This document shows, piece by piece, positions 34,386-42,470 of a stretch of DNA of 43,525 bases. How positions within the stretch are numbered: the stretch's first letter is position 1; each line of letters begins with the position of its first letter. The notes under the pieces were generated by a model that was not told where the DNA came from, searched no databases, and saw only the letters and a list, made by a program, of their open reading frames with translations. The translations under genes were made by a program, and so were the position numbers. The stretch is from Flavobacteriales bacterium. Lineage in GTDB: Bacteria; Bacteroidota; Bacteroidia; NS11-12g; UBA955. The stretch covers positions 1 to 43,525 of the forward strand of contig CANFLS010000021.1 of assembly GCA_947447955.1 (NCBI GenBank), read 5' to 3'.

Positions 34386-35855
34386 TTTTAAAGTTTGATT
34401 TCCAGTTGGAATCACAAAGCTCCTGGCGCCAAAATTAGTTTGGTTACTTTCAGGGAATTTCCTTTTTACATCGTTGCTGTCTAAATACAAATCATAGAGC
34501 AATACCTTTTGGGGAACGATGTTGTATCTGTAGAATTTTGAATATGAATCGTTTAACCACGTTCTTCTTTCGAAAAATATACGGGTTGAGAATGGCAAAC
34601 TGGGTTCAAAATATGAAAAGCCAATGCTGCCGCATTCTCTGAAAAAGTGATACCCGTATAAAACCGTTTGTATCTTTTCTTTATCGCAAAATTGCTTCAG
34701 TTTCTTGGCTTCTAATTGGAGTGAATGGTATTGAAATACCATCACCGGTGAATCTTTATCGGATCCAAATTTCTCACCCTTGGTGTCATTCCAGAAAAAA
34801 TATCCCTTAACCAAAATCAAAAAACATACAGTCATGTTGAATAACAGAGGATATTTGGTGACAAATTTAAATATAAAATTACTCGCCCTTGAATTAGCAG
34901 CCATGAAACCAATGGCAACAGGAATTGCCATAAAATACCTTCCATAACTGTAAAACACATTGTCCCTCCCATCATTTACTTTTTCCATACCCAAGCTAAC
35001 AACACCAAGAATGAGGATACCCAAAGTGAATAACAATGGATTAAAGATCGATTTTTCTTGTTTCAACAATACCCAAATTGCACTAAAAATCAACAGAATG
35101 CCAAGAACCAAATTTTCTTGAACACCAATGATTTGATTCCATAAAAACTCAATTCGATTTATATTTTCATTAAAGATCTCCCAACCAAAACTTTTTCGTG
35201 GATTGGGATGAATTGAAAACGGTAAATAAGTTTGCTCCAATAAGTGGTATCCTTGGTAAATCAATCCAAACATAACCAAGGCAATAAATCCATTTTTAAG
35301 GGTTATATAATTAAAATTATCCAATTTTAAGAAAAGAATGGGCGACATAAAAATGGCATTGGGATTGATTAATGTGCCTAAATACATCAAAACAAATGCC
35401 CACATATTCGACTTTACTTTGAAAGCTAGCGCTACTATAAATATTCCTTGAACAAAACCCCTAGCCAATAATCCTTGTTGCCAAAAAGCAACCGGGAAAC
35501 ACAATCCAATCAATAGCGGAATAAGTCCCAAATTAGGACCCCATTCTTCTCTGCCAATGTTATACATCCATATCCATGGAAGTGTTGAAATGACAAAAGT
35601 ACTGATTGCAACCGCATAGTAAACAGGAACATGCAGCCAAATTAAAGGCACAGCAAAAAATGCTTCTATTCCTAAATTATAGGCCTGACCATAAAAAAAT
35701 GGAGAATGAAATTCGAAATTTGCATAGTCTTGGGCCATTTGCCACATGACGCATTGATCGCTGTCAGTGTAATTCCCCGAAAAAACAACAAACATAAATA
35801 TCCTTAAGGCCACAAAAAAGCCCAAAGAATAGAAATATGTTGGCAGTTTTTTCAA
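34332..35855 (-). CDS. multi-spanning membrane glycosyltransferase (GT-C-like)
   Basis: 507 residues with about ten transmembrane helices and a C-terminal soluble region (~390-507). An acidic motif follows the first helix (NYTDSDQCVMW), where GT-C enzymes carry their catalytic acidic residues, and conserved blocks such as FYGQAYNLGIEAFF follow. By architecture it resembles polyprenyl-phosphate-sugar-dependent enzymes (PMT/GT39 type) that modify lipids, glycans or proteins at the outer face of the inner membrane. No substrate can be assigned. Its 3' end lies in the duplicated junction but is intact. Confidence 0.75.
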   Translation of the reverse strand: MKKLPTYFYSLGFFVALRIFMFVVFSGNYTDSDQCVMWQMAQDYANFEFHSPFFYGQAYNLGIEAFFAVPLIWLHVPVYYAVAISTFVISTLPWIWMYNIGREEWGPNLGLIPLLIGLCFPVAFWQQGLLARGFVQGIFIVALAFKVKSNMWAFVLMYLGTLINPNAIFMSPILFLKLDNFNYITLKNGFIALVMFGLIYQGYHLLEQTYLPFSIHPNPRKSFGWEIFNENINRIEFLWNQIIGVQENLVLGILLIFSAIWVLLKQEKSIFNPLLFTLGILILGVVSLGMEKVNDGRDNVFYSYGRYFMAIPVAIGFMAANSRASNFIFKFVTKYPLLFNMTVCFLILVKGYFFWNDTKGEKFGSDKDSPVMVFQYHSLQLEAKKLKQFCDKEKIQTVLYGYHFFRECGSIGFSYFEPSLPFSTRIFFERRTWLNDSYSKFYRYNIVPQKVLLYDLYLDSNDVKRKFPESNQTNFGARSFVIPTGNQTLKQIADKLKLVKKFENPQI

Positions 35856-35864
35856 ATGGTAAAA

Positions 35865-36353
35865 TTATGCGAGTTGTGCAAAGTGCAATTCCGACAAACA
35901 AGATTCGGAATAACCAATTGTGCCCTGTGTTTCAAGTTGATCTAACCTTGCTTTAATTGCAACGTAATTCACAGTTTTGGGAACTTCCATGGCGAAATAG
36001 CTTTCATTCACGCCTTCATACAAACATTCCATATCGAAAAACTCATCACAAATGGTATTGATATCTACATTTTCATCGAGCATCACCACGTGGATGGTTG
36101 AATTTCCTGAGTCTTCCAATGTTTTGCGGTAAATTAAACAGTTTTCATTTTCATCGAATTCAGCGTAAACCACATCTTCTGAAGCCAACAACGGAACATA
36201 AAATGGAATGTTATCGAGTTTATAAACCCCGTTTTCAACATCAATGATCGTAGCCCAAAGGGTTTCAACCATGTCTTGTTCAAAAAGATCGCTGTAAAAT
36301 TGAAAAACAATTTTTACATAATTTCCATCAGGTTCTTCATCCATTTCGTGCAT
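35865..36353 (-). CDS. DUF4265 domain protein
   Basis: 162 residues. The pattern VETLWATIIDVENGVYKLDN, then IPFYVPLLASEDVVYAEFDE and EDSGNSTIHVV, matches DUF4265, a small domain of unknown function found in many bacteria. A helix-strand tail follows (YFAMEVPKTVNYVAIKARLD). There is no signal peptide, so it is cytosolic. It is 9 bp upstream of the membrane glycosyltransferase gene. Confidence 0.8.
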   Translation of the reverse strand: MHEMDEEPDGNYVKIVFQFYSDLFEQDMVETLWATIIDVENGVYKLDNIPFYVPLLASEDVVYAEFDENENCLIYRKTLEDSGNSTIHVVMLDENVDINTICDEFFDMECLYEGVNESYFAMEVPKTVNYVAIKARLDQLETQGTIGYSESCLSELHFAQLA

Positions 36354-36408
36354 ACCTACAAAGATAAGTGAAGTTGATCAGTCTTTCATAGACAATCACC
36401 AATGAAAC

Positions 36409-37458
36409 TCAAGAATAAATAGTCATCAAATGATTCACAATCTGTTTGGAATCAATTTTTTGGAGTAAACTTTTGCGATTTTGCAATTGCATAATCCTGG
36501 TTTCATCCAATGTCAAAAGCAACAATTGAGACGCCAATTCGCGTTCGTCGTTTGGATGGAAATACAAAGCTGCATCTTCAGCCAATTCGGTAAAAACCGA
36601 GATTCTCGAAACCGCCATGGGTAAACCAATTGCAGCCGCTTCTGCCAACGGGATCCCAAATCCCTCAAAAAAACTAGGATAAACAAATGCCGAAGCATTT
36701 TTCATGAGGAACAACATTTGCTCATGGCTTGCGTTAACAATCACTTCTACCCTTTTTTGCAAGTTTAATTGCGCAATTTGATGGTGCACAGTTTCTAACA
36801 TTTGACCAGACAAACCTACCAATTTCAAATTCCATTGGTGCTGATTTTTTGTTAAATCAAATGCCTGTAACAATGTCAAATGGTTTTTACGCTTGGTAAA
36901 ACTCGAAGTATAAATGAAATACTTTTCATCATTCAAAAAGTGAGCGGCATTTTCATAATAAGAAGCATCAACCGCTTGGTATACAACTTCAATTTTGTTT
37001 GAAGCTATTTTATAGAACTTTTGAATTTCATTTGCTGTTGCATTGCTTGTAGCAATCACTTTATCGGCTTTTGCCAATGAAAATTTCGTTTTCAAATGAT
37101 AGATATTTCTATCTAAAATTGGGTAATAATCTGGAAACTGTTTGAATATAACATCGTGAATGGTCACGATTTTCTTGATATTTTGAGGGACGTCAAGTGG
37201 CAATTCATTGGATAATCCGTGAAATACATCAAGCTTTTCTTGAATCATTGATTTACCCATTCCGTAAACCCTCCAAATTTTGGAAAATCTATGGGGATAA
37301 ACTATTGACTCAGTGGTATTTTCTATATTCTTTGGAACAAAGAGTTTAAGTTCCAAATTCGGTTGAAATTGATGCAAATCGGCAATCAAACGCCTCGAAT
37401 AGTTTCCTAATCCCGAAGCATTTTGGTAAAACCGTTTTGCATCAAATCCAATGCGCAT
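36409..37458 (-). CDS. glycosyltransferase family 4 protein
   Basis: 349 residues, GT-B fold. The N-terminal domain starts MRIGFDAKRFYQNASGLGNY, a glycine-rich acceptor loop typical of GT4 mannosyltransferase-like enzymes. The C-terminal nucleotide-sugar domain has YIYTSSFTKRKNH and the E-x7-E motif in FFEGFGIPLAEAAAIGLP. It transfers a sugar from a nucleotide donor to a glycan or lipid at the cytoplasmic face; donor and acceptor are unknown. Its ATG shares one base with the dapD stop (TAATG). Confidence 0.92.
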   Translation of the reverse strand: MRIGFDAKRFYQNASGLGNYSRRLIADLHQFQPNLELKLFVPKNIENTTESIVYPHRFSKIWRVYGMGKSMIQEKLDVFHGLSNELPLDVPQNIKKIVTIHDVIFKQFPDYYPILDRNIYHLKTKFSLAKADKVIATSNATANEIQKFYKIASNKIEVVYQAVDASYYENAAHFLNDEKYFIYTSSFTKRKNHLTLLQAFDLTKNQHQWNLKLVGLSGQMLETVHHQIAQLNLQKRVEVIVNASHEQMLFLMKNASAFVYPSFFEGFGIPLAEAAAIGLPMAVSRISVFTELAEDAALYFHPNDERELASQLLLLTLDETRIMQLQNRKSLLQKIDSKQIVNHLMTIYS

Positions 37459-38273
37459 TATACTGCTACGTTAAAATCTCTCAAGGCTTGATTCAAAGAA
37501 GTTTTGGTATCGGTACTTTCTTTTCTTTGACCAATAATCAATGCGGCAGGAACATAAAATTCACCACCTGCGAATTCTTTTTTAATACTACCGGGAATAA
37601 CCACACTTCTCGGTGGAATATATCCTTTTGGCAATTCTTCACCGGTATTTACATCAAATATTTTGGTACTCATGGTTAATGTCAACCCAGCACCCAAAAC
37701 TGCTTCTCTACCCACATGAACTCCTTCTACAACAATGCATCTGCTTCCAACAAAAGCATCATCTTCAATGATAACAGGTGCAGCTTGAACAGGTTCTAAA
37801 ACTCCCCCAATACCCACTCCGCCACTCAAATGAACATTTTTGCCAATTTGCGCACAGCTTCCTACTGTTGCCCAAGTGTCAACCATGGTTCCAGCATCAA
37901 CAAAGGCTCCAATATTCACATAAGACGGCATTAAAACCACCCCAGGAGAAATATAGGCTCCATGTCTTGCCACAGCGTGTGGAACTACCCTAATGCCCAA
38001 TTCTTTGTAATTCTTTTTCAAAGGCATTTTATCGTAAAACTCCATTGGACCCGCATGAGAAACAGACATTTCTCTGGTTGGAAAATACAAGATAACTGCT
38101 TTCTTCACCCAATCGTTTACAGTCCAAGTGCCATCGGCATTGGGTTGAGCCACTCTCAAACGTCCTTTATCTAACTCTTCAATAATGTCTTCAATGATTT
38201 TAACATTTTCAACATTTTTCAACAATTCGCGATTATTCCAAATTTCTTCAATAATTTGCTGATGATTTTGCAT
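37458..38273 (-). CDS. dapD: 2,3,4,5-tetrahydropyridine-2,6-dicarboxylate N-succinyltransferase
   Basis: Succinylase branch of the diaminopimelate/lysine pathway. I chose ATG 38273 (MQNHQQIIEEIWNN), which matches the family N-terminus; the frame extends further upstream but over the divergent gene. 271 residues: a helical N-terminal domain (about 1-100), then a left-handed beta-helix of hexapeptide repeats (YISPGVVLMPSYVNIGAFVD, DDAFVGSRCIVVEGVHVG) and a C-terminal segment with KEFAGGEFYVPAALIIG. It fits with dapB at the other end of the window, although the two are far apart. Confidence 0.96.
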   Translation of the reverse strand: MQNHQQIIEEIWNNRELLKNVENVKIIEDIIEELDKGRLRVAQPNADGTWTVNDWVKKAVILYFPTREMSVSHAGPMEFYDKMPLKKNYKELGIRVVPHAVARHGAYISPGVVLMPSYVNIGAFVDAGTMVDTWATVGSCAQIGKNVHLSGGVGIGGVLEPVQAAPVIIEDDAFVGSRCIVVEGVHVGREAVLGAGLTLTMSTKIFDVNTGEELPKGYIPPRSVVIPGSIKKEFAGGEFYVPAALIIGQRKESTDTKTSLNQALRDFNVAV

Positions 38274-38289
38274 GATCCTTTTATTTACA

Positions 38290-38299
38290 GCAAATTTGC
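38290..38299. promoter_or_regulatory. palindromic divergent promoter core between dapD and the S9 peptidase gene
   Basis: GCAAATTTGC is a perfect 10-bp palindrome in the 49-bp gap between the divergent starts at 38273 and 38323. On each strand it contains AATTTG, resembling the 3' half of the -7 box. On the plus strand a TTG (38268-38270) is 20 bp upstream; on the minus strand one (38323-38321) is about 22 bp upstream. Confidence 0.4.
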
Positions 38300-38322
38300 A
38301 AAAGAAAATTGGTAAACCCTCA

Positions 38323-40701
38323 ATGAAAACATATAAATTATTCTCAGCCCTGGTAATCTTTGCCGCTATGCAATCGGGTACGTCACAAATCCAAGGTGAT
38401 TTGTCTCCAGCATTGGCAGTAAGCAAAGCCCCCGACAAAAAATTCGAAATCACAGATTGCTTTAATCCCAAATACTATCCAGAATCCCCCAAAATGTTTC
38501 AGTGGATTTCTGGAACAGAATATTACACCTTATTGGAAGACAATTCTTTGAATGTGTACAGTGGCAAAACCAAAGCAAAAGCCTCTTTTGTGGTTACCAC
38601 AAAAACAGACTTTGTTGCATTGTTTTCAGAATTCATTAAGTTAAACCCAACTGCCGCTTATAAAGATGCCAAAGTTGCAAGCATTCCCATGTTCAAATGG
38701 TTAACGGCTTACAATAGGGCATCCGATAAAAATAGCGTTTTAACAATGCCTGCTTATTTTCAAGTAAAAAACAACATATTTATGTTTGTTTTAACTATAG
38801 ATGGCGATAAAACAAGCCGATACATTGCACATTATGCCACTTTGCCAGAAAATATCGATGCACAAGAAATTACCGAGTCGGCTGCTGCGCATGTTATCGA
38901 AGGATTGCCTTATAAAAACGCAGGATTGAATTTATCTTGGGTAAGCGACAATAATATTTATGCTAAAAACAACCTAAATAAAGACATTCAAATCACTTCC
39001 GACGGAGGTAAAGGAATCGTTTACGGTCAATCTGTGCATAGAAATGAATTTGGAATCAACAAAGGATTATTCTGGGCAAATGATGGTTCAAAATTGGCAT
39101 TCTACAGAATGGATGAACGCAGAGTAACCGATTATCCTTTGTTTTCTATCGCAGAAAGACCTGCAAAACCTTCCACTATCAAATATCCAATGGCCGGCGA
39201 CAGCAGCCATACCGTAACCATTGGAGTTTACAACATGACCACAGGCAAAACAACCTATTTGAATACTGTGGGTCCATACGATCAATATTTAACCAATGTT
39301 ACTTGGGCTCCCGATGGAAATTCAGTTTATGTAGCTATTGTAAATCGGGAACAAAACGAAATGAGTTTGAACCAGTATTCTGCAAATGATGGTTCACTGA
39401 TGAAAACCTTATTTACTCACAAACACCCTAAATATGTAGAACCTCAAAATGGGCCTTTGTTCGTTCCGAATTCAACTACGGATTTTATTTGGCAAAGTAA
39501 TTTGGAGGGATTCAATCACCTATATCTTTATAGCAAAGGAGTGCTTACCAAAATCACCAAAGGAAATTGGGAAGTTTCTGATGTATTGGGATTTGATAAT
39601 TCTGGACAATACCTAATTGTAAATACAACCAGAAATAATGACCCACTAGTTGACAATGAAGATCCTACAAGTCGTTGCCCTATGGCAATCAATTGGAAAA
39701 ACCCAAAATACAATCCTGTAATTCTATTCCCAGGAAAAACCATGAATGGCACACATGCATTAATGGGTAATTTAAATAACGGACTTATCTCTTCCCTGTT
39801 TTCAAATACCACAACTCCTAAAATGTTGTTTTCATTGGATATCACAACCTATATAAAAGAGTGGAACGACAGAAAAACAATCATGACAAAACCACAAACG
39901 GTGTTTGTGTCTAAAAATCCTATCGAAGAATTTGAATTGGGTGAATTGAAATTAGATAAACTGAATAATAAAGGAATCAATTTACATACAAGAACTTTCT
40001 TCCCTCCAAATTTTGATATCAATAAAAAATACCCCGTTGTGGTTTATTTATACGGTGGTCCTCATGCGCAAATGGTAACCAATTCTTGGTTAGGCGGCGG
40101 AAATTTATGGATGCATTTCATGGCTCAAAAGGGGTATATAGTATTCACTGTTGACAACAGAGGTTCATCTCACCGCGGTTTCGATTTCGAAAACGTTACT
40201 CATCGTCAATTGGGTACCATTGAAATGGAAGACCAATTGTTTGCTTTGAGTTATTTGAAAGACCTGAAATATGTAGATTCAAGCCGTATTGGTGTTCACG
40301 GTTGGAGTTTTGGGGGATTTATGACAACGTCGCTCATGACGAGACACGCAGGTGCATACAAGGTTGGTGTTGCCGGTGGACCAGTGATTGATTGGACATT
40401 GTACGAAATTATGTATACCGAAAGGTATATGGATAAACCTTCTGAAAATCCTGAAGGATATAAAAACAACAATCTTTTGAATTACGCTCAGAATTTAAAA
40501 GGACGTTTATTAATGATTCACGGCGCTGATGACGATGTTGTTGTTTGGCAACACAGCTTAAAATTTGTTCAAAAATCTGTGGGTGCTATGAATAGCAACT
40601 TAGATTACTATGTTTATCCTGGACATAAACACAATGTAGTTGGACCAGACAGGGCCCATTTATATAAAAAGATTAGTCAATATTTCTTTGACTACTTATA
40701 A
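38323..40701 (+). CDS. S9-family prolyl peptidase, DPP-IV-like
   Basis: 792 residues from ATG 38323; the longer frame begins in the promoter region. Signal peptide at about 1-22 (ends TSQ). The N-terminal beta-propeller (~60-500) is of the DPPIV_N type, with LAFYRMDERRVTDYPLF. The C-terminal alpha/beta-hydrolase has the oxyanion-loop YLYGGPHAQ, catalytic Ser in GVHGWSFGGFMTT, Asp in HGADDDVVVWQ and His in PGHKHNVVGPD. It removes dipeptides after proline or alanine from peptides outside the inner membrane. It is followed by a strong terminator. Confidence 0.94.
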   Translation: MKTYKLFSALVIFAAMQSGTSQIQGDLSPALAVSKAPDKKFEITDCFNPKYYPESPKMFQWISGTEYYTLLEDNSLNVYSGKTKAKASFVVTTKTDFVALFSEFIKLNPTAAYKDAKVASIPMFKWLTAYNRASDKNSVLTMPAYFQVKNNIFMFVLTIDGDKTSRYIAHYATLPENIDAQEITESAAAHVIEGLPYKNAGLNLSWVSDNNIYAKNNLNKDIQITSDGGKGIVYGQSVHRNEFGINKGLFWANDGSKLAFYRMDERRVTDYPLFSIAERPAKPSTIKYPMAGDSSHTVTIGVYNMTTGKTTYLNTVGPYDQYLTNVTWAPDGNSVYVAIVNREQNEMSLNQYSANDGSLMKTLFTHKHPKYVEPQNGPLFVPNSTTDFIWQSNLEGFNHLYLYSKGVLTKITKGNWEVSDVLGFDNSGQYLIVNTTRNNDPLVDNEDPTSRCPMAINWKNPKYNPVILFPGKTMNGTHALMGNLNNGLISSLFSNTTTPKMLFSLDITTYIKEWNDRKTIMTKPQTVFVSKNPIEEFELGELKLDKLNNKGINLHTRTFFPPNFDINKKYPVVVYLYGGPHAQMVTNSWLGGGNLWMHFMAQKGYIVFTVDNRGSSHRGFDFENVTHRQLGTIEMEDQLFALSYLKDLKYVDSSRIGVHGWSFGGFMTTSLMTRHAGAYKVGVAGGPVIDWTLYEIMYTERYMDKPSENPEGYKNNNLLNYAQNLKGRLLMIHGADDDVVVWQHSLKFVQKSVGAMNSNLDYYVYPGHKHNVVGPDRAHLYKKISQYFFDYL

Positions 40702-40720
40702 GTTAAAACAACATTCTAAT

Positions 40721-40757
40721 AATAAAAAAGGACGCTTAACAAGCGTCCTTTTTTATT
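40721..40757. terminator. intrinsic terminator after the S9 peptidase gene
   Basis: A perfect 14-bp stem (40724-40737 with 40741-40754) with an AAC loop has an A-tract before and a T-tract after, and contains the GC-rich core GGACGC/GCGTCC. It lies just after the stop at 40701. Confidence 0.92.
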
Positions 40758-40764
40758 ATATTTG
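40757..40764 (+). promoter_or_regulatory. -7 promoter box upstream of the HMG-CoA-lyase-like gene
   Basis: TATATTTG matches TAnnTTTG exactly, directly after the terminator and 39 bp before the GTG start at 40804. No TTG is at the usual -33 distance, where the terminator stem lies. Confidence 0.5.
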
Positions 40765-40803
40765 TGTAACTCAATTTAGCGGGGAAATTAAATCTATTTA
40801 TCA

Positions 40804-41667
40804 GTGAAGCAGCGAGAATTTACCATTGTTGAATGTCCCCGAGATGCCATGCAAGGTATTTCCAAATTCATACCCACGGCGGTAAAAATTGAGTACATAA
40901 AATCTTTATTGAAATGTAATTTCAATGTATTGGATTGTGGAAGTTTTGTAAATCCAGAATCAGTGCCTCAAATGGCCGACACCAATGAGGTTATTGCTGC
41001 TATCAGCGAAGTTGAAACAAATACAAAGTTCTTGGTTATCGTTGCCAATGAAAGAGGTGCATTAAGAGCAGTAGCTTATCCCAAAATCAAATATTTAGGT
41101 TATCCGTTTTCCTTGAGTGAAACATTTCAAAGAAGGAATACAAATTCAACCCAGCAGGATGCATTTATCAGACTCGCAAAAATTCAGGAAATTGCTGAAG
41201 CCTCTCATAAAGAAGTGGTTGCCTATATCAGTATGGCGTTTGGAAATCCTTATGGCGATGCATACAACACCGATATGGCAATTCATTGGGCAGAAAAAAT
41301 TGGCAGTTTGGGTATTCGTACAATTAGCTTAGCCGATACAACTGGTCAAGCTACGGTTGACAATATTCAAAAGTTATTTGGCAATTTGGTAAACCATTTG
41401 CCGCATATAGAATTTGGGGCTCATTTTCATGCAAAACCATTTGATTGGGAAGATAAAATAAAAGCAGCAGTTGAAAATGGTTGCAAGCGCTTTGATGGAG
41501 CAATTTTGGGTTTTGGGGGATGTCCTTTCGCGAAAGACGAACTTGTAGGAAATATTCCAACAGAACATTTAATAAAGTTCTTGAATGAAAACAATCATAT
41601 TTCAGGCAATTATCAAATTTCCGAAAAACTACTTAACGAAGCATCAAACGCTTATCAAGGATTTTAA
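40804..41667 (+). CDS. hydroxymethylglutaryl-CoA lyase-like enzyme
   Basis: 287 residues, GTG start. A TIM-barrel protein of the HMGL-like family that cleaves HMG-CoA to acetoacetate and acetyl-CoA in leucine breakdown. The catalytic cysteine lies in FGGCPFAKDE, metal-ligand histidines in AHFHAKPFDW and DTTGQAT is conserved. The N-terminal signature is ECPRDAMQG instead of the usual EVGPRDGLQ, a variant I associate with Bacteroidota. No leucine-degradation genes are adjacent, so another acyl-CoA substrate remains possible. Confidence 0.85.
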   Translation: MKQREFTIVECPRDAMQGISKFIPTAVKIEYIKSLLKCNFNVLDCGSFVNPESVPQMADTNEVIAAISEVETNTKFLVIVANERGALRAVAYPKIKYLGYPFSLSETFQRRNTNSTQQDAFIRLAKIQEIAEASHKEVVAYISMAFGNPYGDAYNTDMAIHWAEKIGSLGIRTISLADTTGQATVDNIQKLFGNLVNHLPHIEFGAHFHAKPFDWEDKIKAAVENGCKRFDGAILGFGGCPFAKDELVGNIPTEHLIKFLNENNHISGNYQISEKLLNEASNAYQGF

Positions 41668-41726
41668 ATTGATTGTTAAATCAACCAAGTGATTTTCTAA
41701 TAAGTTTGATGGGGGTAATTTTAAAG

Positions 41727-41768
41727 TAATGAAAGTTATTTTGGTTTTACTAAAAATAACTTTCATTA
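41727..41768. repeat. long AT-rich inverted repeat between convergent genes
   Basis: A perfect 16-bp stem (41727-41742 with 41753-41768) surrounds a 10-nt loop. It lies between the HMG-CoA-lyase-like stop and the XRE regulator stop. The stem has few G/C pairs and no clear T-tract, so it is an unusual terminator at best; a binding site or RNA 3' end structure is possible. Confidence 0.7.
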
Positions 41769-41791
41769 AAAAGTCGCAAAAATATTATTTC

Positions 41792-41821
41792 ACAATAAAT
41801 TGCAATAAATTTCAATAATTA
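41792..41821. repeat. three imperfect 10-bp tandem repeats
   Basis: ACAATAAATT, GCAATAAATT and TCAATAATTA follow one another just downstream of the inverted repeat, before the 3' end of the XRE gene. The 11-bp ATTGCAATAAA inside (41799-41809) recurs at 42258-42268, upstream of the same gene. Confidence 0.6.
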
Positions 41822-41847
41822 TTGATGAAAAAAATTAGTAGTTTTAA

Positions 41848-42165
41848 TTACATAATTTTTTGCAATCTCAATAATTCAATAATAATATCCAGCTTCTGCA
41901 TTAATTGGTCATTATTTTCTGATGACCTTGCTGGAATAATAATTGAAGATGGATTTATGTCTCCATTTTCATTTTCAAAAAGATCCATTGGGGATACACC
42001 CAGCGTCGCACAAATTTTTTCCAAGGTGTCTACTCTCATCGTTTGTTTTTTCAACATGTAATGAAAACCTTGTTCACTCAAATCACACAACCTCGCAAGT
42101 TCCTTAATTGGAATTCTTTTAGAGGCAGAGAGATTCTTGATCTTGTTGTAATCTAACCTACTCAC
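41848..42165 (-). CDS. small XRE-family transcriptional regulator
   Basis: 105 residues. An N-terminal helix-turn-helix (about 5-60) reads IPIKELARLCDLSEQGFHYM then MRVDTLEKICATLGVSPMDLF, the usual Cro/C1 pattern. A charged linker leads into a short coiled-coil-like C-terminus (NDQLMQKLDIIIELLRLQ) that probably dimerises. No other domain is present. AT-rich gaps with palindromes flank it on both sides; autoregulation is plausible but unproven. Confidence 0.85.
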   Translation of the reverse strand: MSRLDYNKIKNLSASKRIPIKELARLCDLSEQGFHYMLKKQTMRVDTLEKICATLGVSPMDLFENENGDINPSSIIIPARSSENNDQLMQKLDIIIELLRLQKIM

Positions 42166-42273
42166 TTCTTTTCTGTTTAATTTTGTTTATTGACAAATAC
42201 CGAGTTGACGGATTATATCAATACTATAAACTTGAAAAGAGTGTGTTTATTTTGTGCATTGCAATAAAGTTTT

Positions 42274-42287
42274 ATTGTTTAAACAAT
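42274..42287. promoter_or_regulatory. 14-bp perfect palindrome, candidate operator
   Basis: ATTGTTTAAACAAT is fully self-complementary and lies 109 bp upstream of the XRE regulator start. Its size fits an XRE dimer site; binding is an inference. Confidence 0.4.
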
Positions 42288-42405
42288 CAAAACAACCCAA
42301 AATCAATCTAAGTAATTAATATTGAATAAATTAAGCATATTGTATGGATATTTTATTTTACCCTAAGATGACCAATATTATCTTTTTTTTTAGTATATGA
42401 GTGTT

Positions 42406-42433
42406 TTTAGTAATTACTATATTCATTACTAAA
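42406..42433. repeat. inverted repeat downstream of the LytTR gene
   Basis: TTTAGTAAT (42406-42414) pairs with ATTACTAAA (42425-42433). The overlapping 12-bp palindrome TAGTAATTACTA occupies 42408-42419. It lies 38 bp past the LytTR stop, so it could mark the transcript end, although it is AT-rich. Confidence 0.5.
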
Positions 42434-42470
42434 GAATCGATACTGAAAATGATAAAAAAGAATACTAAAA

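Larger units (their letters stand above)
42166..42470. other. 305-bp AT-rich intergenic region with palindromes
   Basis: No gene, tRNA or credible small ORF is seen. It must contain the promoter of the XRE regulator (start at 42165, minus) and the 3' end of the LytTR operon (stop at 42471). I see ATTGTTTAAACAAT (42274-42287), ATTGCAATAAA (42258-42268), and a TTTAGTAAT/ATTACTAAA inverted pair at 42406-42433, but no GC-rich terminator. Confidence 0.7.

Noticed and set aside
42166-42470. Possible small RNA or tRNA in the 305-bp gap.
   Set aside because: No cloverleaf, no TTCGA-type loop and no terminator-like GC-rich hairpin.
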